This document shows positions 5,979 to 9,913 of a stretch of DNA of 9,913 nt, piece by piece; within the stretch, counting starts at the first letter, position 1; each line of letters begins with the position of its first letter. The notes under the pieces were generated by a model that was given only the letters and a program-made list of their open reading frames with translations, did not search any database and was not told the DNA's origin. Source of the stretch: Candidatus Sumerlaeota bacterium. Its GTDB lineage: Bacteria; UBP6; UBA1177. The DNA lies in the NCBI GenBank assembly GCA_007136595.1, contig SLGQ01000361.1, positions 1 to 9,913 on the forward strand, read 5' to 3'. The position numbers and the translations under genes were made by a program.

Positions 5979-7544
5979 ATGTTCAGCAATTTAGGTTTAA
6001 AACTCAAAGTTTTCTTTTTTATGGCGGTAATACTTGCAACACTTTCTGCCGTAAACTTCATGCTTTTCAGGACATTTATTTCCCGGATAGATATGCAGCA
6101 GGGCCCCAAAAACACTGCAAAGCTTGTTACTGAAGTTGTAAGGAATACAATGTTTTCCCTTATAGATAATTCATTTCAGATAGCAAAAGACCTTAACTTT
6201 ACAAGAGCTTCAAGAAATGCACCTCTTAAGCTTGATGAAATAAAATCTCCTGAAAAATTTGCTGTAATTGACCAGAAAGGGGGCTATATCGCAGGAAATT
6301 TTACCATTATGAACAATTATTCAGGAATTCCTGCTGTTGAAAGAGCTTTAAAGTCGGGAATTGCTTCAGACGGAATTATTAAGGTTGAGGAATCAAGATA
6401 TGTTATCGGCGTCGTTCCGGTAATGAAAGAGATCCGTGGAGATGGAAATACACTTTTCGCTGTTATAAGTGCCCGACCTCTGTCCTCTGCTTTCAGAGAG
6501 GAAATGTTTCCGGTACCTGTAAGGGTTTTTCTTGGAGAGAGGTTTGTCAGAGAAACAATGTCTGACAAATGGAGCTCAATGGAAAGAAGTTGCGGTCAGA
6601 ATAAAATGGAAGAAGCAATGGCTGCGCTTTTGAAAAGCCCTGGGAACAAAACAATAAACCGGTGGACTTACCTTAACAGCATCGACCTCCCTTCAGATGT
6701 ATTTGGGGGAGAAAAAGTAACAATAATTTCAATGACATCATTTCTTCCAGGCTGGGAAGAATATTCTAAAGTTTTCTGGTCCGCAGTTCTATACACCATT
6801 TTGGCGATCCTGATATTACTTTTCTTCACATTTATTGTTACCCATGAGATCGGAAGGGTTTTCAGAAGACTTGGGGCAGATATTTCAAGATTGAAAGTTG
6901 GAGAAAAGCTGGTTTTAAAAAAATATTCACATGGTGCTGACATAGCTGTTTCGGCACTTAATACACTTATATCAAAATATCAGCGACAGGATGAAAGAGA
7001 CGGGCGGGCATCAGGTATGGATGTTTCTCCGATCGGGAGTGAAAGAATTACAGCTTCTGACAGAGAAAGAAAAATAACTGCCGAAATAAAAGCCTCCATT
7101 CCTGATCCTTTTGGAACTGAAGATGTGGAAGATAAAACACCTCAAAAACCGATAAAGGCTCTTGAGCCGGAAACTCCTCCCAAACAAGCAGCCCGTTCTC
7201 AAGATGAAAGACAATATCAATCAGCTCCGCCACCACCCATGAATGATGATGAGGATGATGAAAAAACACAGATCGCGGCAAATTCAATTTCTGTAGCACC
7301 AATTCATGAGGAAAATGTTGAAAAAACTCCCCCGAAGGATCTTTTTGATGAGCTGTGGGATGATTACTGTAAAATTAAAGAGAAAAACGGGGAACTTGCA
7401 ACTGATAAAGAAAAGAAACTGTTTATTGGAAAACTTAGAACTAACAGAGCATCAATAATGGCGAGATATAATTGTGCCGATGTTTCTTTCAGTATAGAAG
7501 AAAAAGACGGAAAACCAGTAATTAAAGCTAAACCGATAAGGTAG
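5979..7544 (+). CDS. Two-TM sensor-like membrane protein, MXAN_5187-like C-terminal domain
   Basis: This is a predicted inner-membrane protein of 521 residues. TM1 spans about 8-28 and TM2 about 265-287. They bracket a roughly 235-residue extracytoplasmic region whose first half (AVIDQKGGYIAGN, about 94-106; YVIGVVPVMKEI, about 141-152) has the look of a Cache/PAS-like ligand-binding domain. After TM2 comes a HAMP-like helical stretch (about 288-340), a disordered Pro/charged linker (about 341-450) with four consecutive prolines (417-420), and a compact C-terminal domain (about 452-521). That domain contains LFDELWDDY, KLRTNRASIMARYNC and a terminal KDGKPVIKAKPIR. I recall this pattern from the MXAN_5187 C-terminal family of myxobacteria, whose function is unknown to me. 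No kinase, cyclase, GGDEF or methyl-accepting output domain is visible. AGGAG (5964-5968) gives 10-nt spacing. It lies between the exported protein and the zinc-ribbon protein, suggesting a shared envelope task. Confidence 0.85.
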   Translation: MFSNLGLKLKVFFFMAVILATLSAVNFMLFRTFISRIDMQQGPKNTAKLVTEVVRNTMFSLIDNSFQIAKDLNFTRASRNAPLKLDEIKSPEKFAVIDQKGGYIAGNFTIMNNYSGIPAVERALKSGIASDGIIKVEESRYVIGVVPVMKEIRGDGNTLFAVISARPLSSAFREEMFPVPVRVFLGERFVRETMSDKWSSMERSCGQNKMEEAMAALLKSPGNKTINRWTYLNSIDLPSDVFGGEKVTIISMTSFLPGWEEYSKVFWSAVLYTILAILILLFFTFIVTHEIGRVFRRLGADISRLKVGEKLVLKKYSHGADIAVSALNTLISKYQRQDERDGRASGMDVSPIGSERITASDRERKITAEIKASIPDPFGTEDVEDKTPQKPIKALEPETPPKQAARSQDERQYQSAPPPPMNDDEDDEKTQIAANSISVAPIHEENVEKTPPKDLFDELWDDYCKIKEKNGELATDKEKKLFIGKLRTNRASIMARYNCADVSFSIEEKDGKPVIKAKPIR

Positions 7545-7552
7545 GTGGGGGT

Positions 7553-8593
7553 ATGAAGTTTACTTGTAACAACTGTGGTTTTACGGCGGAAGTTCCTAAT
7601 AAAATGAATGCCTGTCCTATGTGTGCCAGCCAAAATGTATCTTTCAGAGAAGAATCGGAAGAAAAAGAAAGAACAGTTAAAAACACGGCACAGATATTGG
7701 AAAAGAAACAGGAAGGACCCGGAAAAACAAAAGTTGAACAAAAAAAAGCGGAAGGAACGGCAACGAAAATTGAAAAAAAGCCTGGAAAAATCACTTTGAA
7801 CGATGAGTTTTTTGACAGTAAACCTGATAAAGAACACGAGGAGATCGCAAAAGTTATCAAAGAACTTTATCCTGAAACTGCTGTAAAAAAAGGTGGTGGC
7901 AAAGGCTCTTTTAATTTTGGTTTGATCGGCGGTATTATCGGCGGAATAGTTGTTCTTGCTGTCATTCTTATTTTTGTCTTTACCGGCAAAGATGATGTTG
8001 ACACTCTGAAAGATGAGAGTTTTGTTGCTGCCAAAACAGAAAAAGAAACGGTAAAAAAGGAAGTTAAACAGGTTGTCCCGACTGAAGAGGAAGATATTTC
8101 AGAAATTGAAGATGAAATTGAAGAAGAAATCGCAAAGGAAATGGAAAGGATAAAAGCTGAAGAAGAGGCTTTGGCAAAAAAACAGCAACAGTTAGAAAAA
8201 AGAACTGCTGCAAAAAGAACTGCTGCAAAAAAAGCTGCTGCAAAAAGAGCACCTCAACCTGCACCTCGACCTGCACCTCAACCTGCTCAGAAAACAGCAC
8301 CACCTGTGGCTAAACCTGCTCCCTCTCCAAGTCCTGCTGAACTTTACAACACTCATCTTCAAGCTGGACACAAAGCTGTTTCAGAGCGCAGATTCAATGA
8401 TGCTCTCAAAGAATACAACAGTGCTGCCAAAGCCAGACCGAAGGAAGGAGCTGTTTATAAATTTTTGGGAATTACCTATGCTCACATGCAAAATCAGGTA
8501 CAAGCCTGTGTAAATTACAGGAGATATGTCCAGCTTTCTCCAAACGCACCTGACAGAGCTCAGGTTGAAGCTTTAATAGAAGCATGTCCTTGA
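7553..8593 (+). CDS. Zinc-ribbon / single TM / TPR bitopic membrane protein
   Basis: The protein has 346 residues and unknown function. Domain order: a zinc ribbon at the N-terminus with two CxxC knuckles (Cys5/Cys8 and Cys21/Cys24); a charged linker rich in Lys and Glu (32-118); one transmembrane helix (about 122-144, Gly-rich start GLIGGIIGGIVV); an acidic-then-basic likely coiled coil (about 178-231); an Ala/Pro-rich segment (232-260); and a C-terminal TPR unit pair (about 261-332). Lys/Gly before and Asp after the helix favour the zinc ribbon in the cytoplasm and the TPR in the periplasm. GGTGGGGG (7544-7551) overlaps the stop codon of the upstream gene (TAG 7542-7544), which points to translational coupling. 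The Pro/Ala linker suits spanning the periplasm or cell wall, as in TonB-like linkers, but no TonB C-terminal motif is present. Confidence 0.85.
   Translation: MKFTCNNCGFTAEVPNKMNACPMCASQNVSFREESEEKERTVKNTAQILEKKQEGPGKTKVEQKKAEGTATKIEKKPGKITLNDEFFDSKPDKEHEEIAKVIKELYPETAVKKGGGKGSFNFGLIGGIIGGIVVLAVILIFVFTGKDDVDTLKDESFVAAKTEKETVKKEVKQVVPTEEEDISEIEDEIEEEIAKEMERIKAEEEALAKKQQQLEKRTAAKRTAAKKAAAKRAPQPAPRPAPQPAQKTAPPVAKPAPSPSPAELYNTHLQAGHKAVSERRFNDALKEYNSAAKARPKEGAVYKFLGITYAHMQNQVQACVNYRRYVQLSPNAPDRAQVEALIEACP
8201..8245 (+). repeat. Three in-frame 15-bp tandem repeats (RTAAK)
   Basis: AGAACTGCTGCAAAA occurs twice in succession (8201-8215, 8216-8230), followed by a variant AAAGCTGCTGCAAAA (8231-8245). 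It encodes RTAAK-RTAAK-KAAAK at residues 217-231 of the zinc-ribbon protein, an Ala/Lys helical segment on the predicted periplasmic side. Confidence 0.9.
8249..8284 (+). repeat. Three in-frame 12-bp tandem repeats (APQP)
   Basis: GCACCTCAACCT (8249-8260), GCACCTCGACCT (8261-8272) and GCACCTCAACCT (8273-8284) encode APQP-APRP-APQP at residues 233-244. They form an extended Pro/Ala linker directly after the RTAAK repeats. Confidence 0.9.
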
Positions 8594-8608
8594 TACAATA
8601 AAATAATA

Positions 8609-9157
8609 ATGTTTGTAAAGATTACCTCCGGTATCCATAAGGGTCGCCGAATAAAAGTTCCCAAAACTGATCTCAGGCCTACGGCTGAAAAAGTTAGAAG
8701 TGCATTTTTCGACACAATTTTTTCGATGATAACATTTGAAACAGGGTCTTTTCTTGATCTTTTTTCAGGAAGCGGAGCTATGTCTTTTGAAGCACTGAGC
8801 CGGGGCTTTAAAAGTGCTTTTGCTGTCGAAAAAAACCCAAGTGCCGTTTCACTATTAAAAGAAAACGGGAAATTGCTCGGTGAAAACATTGTTGTTCTGC
8901 AAAAAGATGCATTTGCTGTAAACAAAGATGACTTTAAAGAGACTTCTTTCAAGTCGATATATATTGACCCTCCGTACAAACTTTTTGATAAAATTCCTCA
9001 ACTTATCGACACTATAGTTGACGATGAAATATCGGACGGAACATGTGTCATAGGAGTAGAATCAGGAGAAGAAATAAACTGGTCAAAACCCGGTTGGAGC
9101 AGAAAAAGTAAACAGTATGGCGGAACATTTTTAACATTTTTTTTTAACTGGGAGTAA
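8609..9157 (+). CDS. rsmD: 16S rRNA m2G966 methyltransferase RsmD
   Basis: A SAM-dependent enzyme that, in the RsmD family, methylates N2 of G966 in 16S rRNA during small-subunit assembly. The 182 residues match the family length. It opens with the typical strand and GIHKGRRIKVP (8-18), then LRPTAEKVRSAFFD (22-35), the SAM-binding motif I LDLFSGSGAMSFEALSRG (49-66), the acidic end of strand 2 (AVEKN, 72-76), and the catalytic DPPY (120-123) of amino-methyltransferases. No convincing Shine-Dalgarno is seen upstream of ATG 8609: the 15-bp gap after the zinc-ribbon gene is only A/T-rich. Translation may therefore depend on read-through from the preceding gene or on an AT-rich leader. It is followed after 6 bp by coaD, an association common in bacteria. 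Confidence 0.95.
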   Translation: MFVKITSGIHKGRRIKVPKTDLRPTAEKVRSAFFDTIFSMITFETGSFLDLFSGSGAMSFEALSRGFKSAFAVEKNPSAVSLLKENGKLLGENIVVLQKDAFAVNKDDFKETSFKSIYIDPPYKLFDKIPQLIDTIVDDEISDGTCVIGVESGEEINWSKPGWSRKSKQYGGTFLTFFFNWE

Positions 9158-9163
9158 ATCATT

Positions 9164-9643
9164 ATGAAAAAAGCAATTTATCCCGGCAGTTTTGACCCAT
9201 TTACATTGGGGCATAAAGATATTGTTGAAAGAGCACTGAAAGTTTTTGATCATCTATATATTGCAATAGGGGCGAACAGATCAAAAAAACCTCTTTTTTC
9301 AACGGAAGAAAGAAAATCCCAGATTCTTGAAATATTTGGCAAAAACGATCATGTTTCTGTTGTGGTTTTTGATACGCTTCTTGCCGATCTTGCTTTGAAG
9401 CTTGGGACAAAAGTTATAATAAGGGGCTTGAGAGCTGTCTCAGATTTTGACATTGAATTTCAAATGGCACTTGCAAACAGAAAACTTGATCCGGAACTGG
9501 AATCTATCTTTTTCATGACCTCGATAGAATATTCTTTTCTTTCTTCAAGTTTAATAAAAGAGATAGCTTCGATGAAAGGTGGAGGATTGTCCGGGTTTGT
9601 TCCTCAAAATGTTGAAAGAGATCTTCTCAGTAAATTTCAATGA
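9164..9643 (+). CDS. coaD: Phosphopantetheine adenylyltransferase (PPAT)
   Basis: CoaD transfers AMP from ATP to 4'-phosphopantetheine, giving dephospho-CoA, the penultimate step of coenzyme A synthesis. The 159-residue length is typical. Signature elements are YPGSFDPFTLGH (6-17) with Ser9 and the nucleotidyltransferase T-x-G-H motif (14-17), RGLRAVSDFDIEFQMA (87-102) contacting ATP and pantetheine, and YSFLSSSLIKEIA (123-135) with the triple-Ser phosphate-binding turn. GGGAG (9150-9154) overlaps the end of rsmD and sits 9 nt before the ATG, so the two genes are probably translationally coupled. All expected motifs are intact. Confidence 0.97.
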   Translation: MKKAIYPGSFDPFTLGHKDIVERALKVFDHLYIAIGANRSKKPLFSTEERKSQILEIFGKNDHVSVVVFDTLLADLALKLGTKVIIRGLRAVSDFDIEFQMALANRKLDPELESIFFMTSIEYSFLSSSLIKEIASMKGGGLSGFVPQNVERDLLSKFQ

Positions 9644-9913
9644 AAAATGTCATTAAAACACCGGCAAAAATAAATCTTTTTTTAAAAATAACAGGGGTGG
9701 ACTCCGCCAGCGGGTATCACTATCTTGAAACATTAATGGCTCCGGTAAATCTTTTTGACGAATTAACAATCTCAAAGGCAGATGTTTTTCATGTCACAAC
9801 AAACGGAATAAAAGAAGCCATAAAAACGGAAAACAACATTATATATAAAATATACAGAGCCACCGAAAAATATATTAAAGATCCTCTTCCAAAATACAAT
9901 GTGGTAATTGAAA
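9640..9913 (+). CDS. ispE: 4-diphosphocytidyl-2-C-methylerythritol kinase, N-terminal part
   Basis: IspE is the GHMP-family kinase of the MEP isoprenoid pathway; it phosphorylates the 2-hydroxyl of CDP-methylerythritol. Only the first 91 codons are in the window; the gene runs off the end. TPAKINLFLKITG (7-19) includes the conserved Lys10 of the active site. The substrate-binding GYH and following LETLM (29-37 region) are present, although the usual RPDGYH reads SASGYH. ENNIIYK lies where the family has its ENLIxKA helix. The ATG overlaps the coaD stop as ATGA (9640-9643), a classic coupling arrangement. The ATP-binding glycine loop and catalytic Asp would lie beyond the window and cannot be checked. 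Confidence 0.93.
   Translation, partial: MKNVIKTPAKINLFLKITGVDSASGYHYLETLMAPVNLFDELTISKADVFHVTTNGIKEAIKTENNIIYKIYRATEKYIKDPLPKYNVVIE

Overview
The window is an AT-rich, densely packed piece of chromosome from what looks like a free-living diderm bacterium. It encodes de novo purine, shikimate, coenzyme A and MEP-isoprenoid enzymes together with Sec-exported and membrane-anchored proteins. I see no mobile elements, RNA genes or CRISPR arrays. The C-terminal domain of the 521-residue membrane protein resembles, from memory, a family named after Myxococcus xanthus MXAN_5187. That hints at a 'delta-proteobacterial-like' lineage (Myxococcota, Bdellovibrionota, SAR324 or Desulfobacterota), but I cannot place the organism with confidence.

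Layout. Bases 1-1562 (minus strand) hold an essentially complete purH; only the last base of its probable stop codon is missing. A 129-bp divergent spacer separates it from a plus-strand block that runs to the end of the window. First come a 78-residue unknown protein and a divergent aroQ overlapping it by 20 bp. An 86-bp gap follows with two overlapping sigma70-like promoters. After it lie eight same-strand genes with gaps of at most 39 bp: efp (unusual modification loop), a 712-residue TPR protein, a 245-residue exported beta-sandwich protein, a 521-residue two-TM sensor-like protein, a 346-residue zinc-ribbon/TM/TPR protein, rsmD, coaD and the first third of ispE.

How the genes may work together. 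The flanks (purH, aroQ, efp, rsmD, coaD, ispE) are housekeeping. The four genes at 3050-8593 are not standard housekeeping genes. They encode a soluble TPR scaffold, a periplasmic protein with a possible cupredoxin-like domain lacking copper ligands, an extracytoplasmic-sensing membrane protein, and a bitopic protein with a cytoplasmic zinc ribbon and periplasmic TPR. This is a plausible uncharacterised envelope module embedded in a translation/cofactor operon, and it is the part most worth following up. The other notable points are an EF-P whose canonical PGKG loop is replaced by a shorter QQKRR loop, a PPPP tract in a gene of the same operon, an AroQ lacking the usual active-site Asn, and an in-frame 24-bp tandem repeat in the TPR gene.
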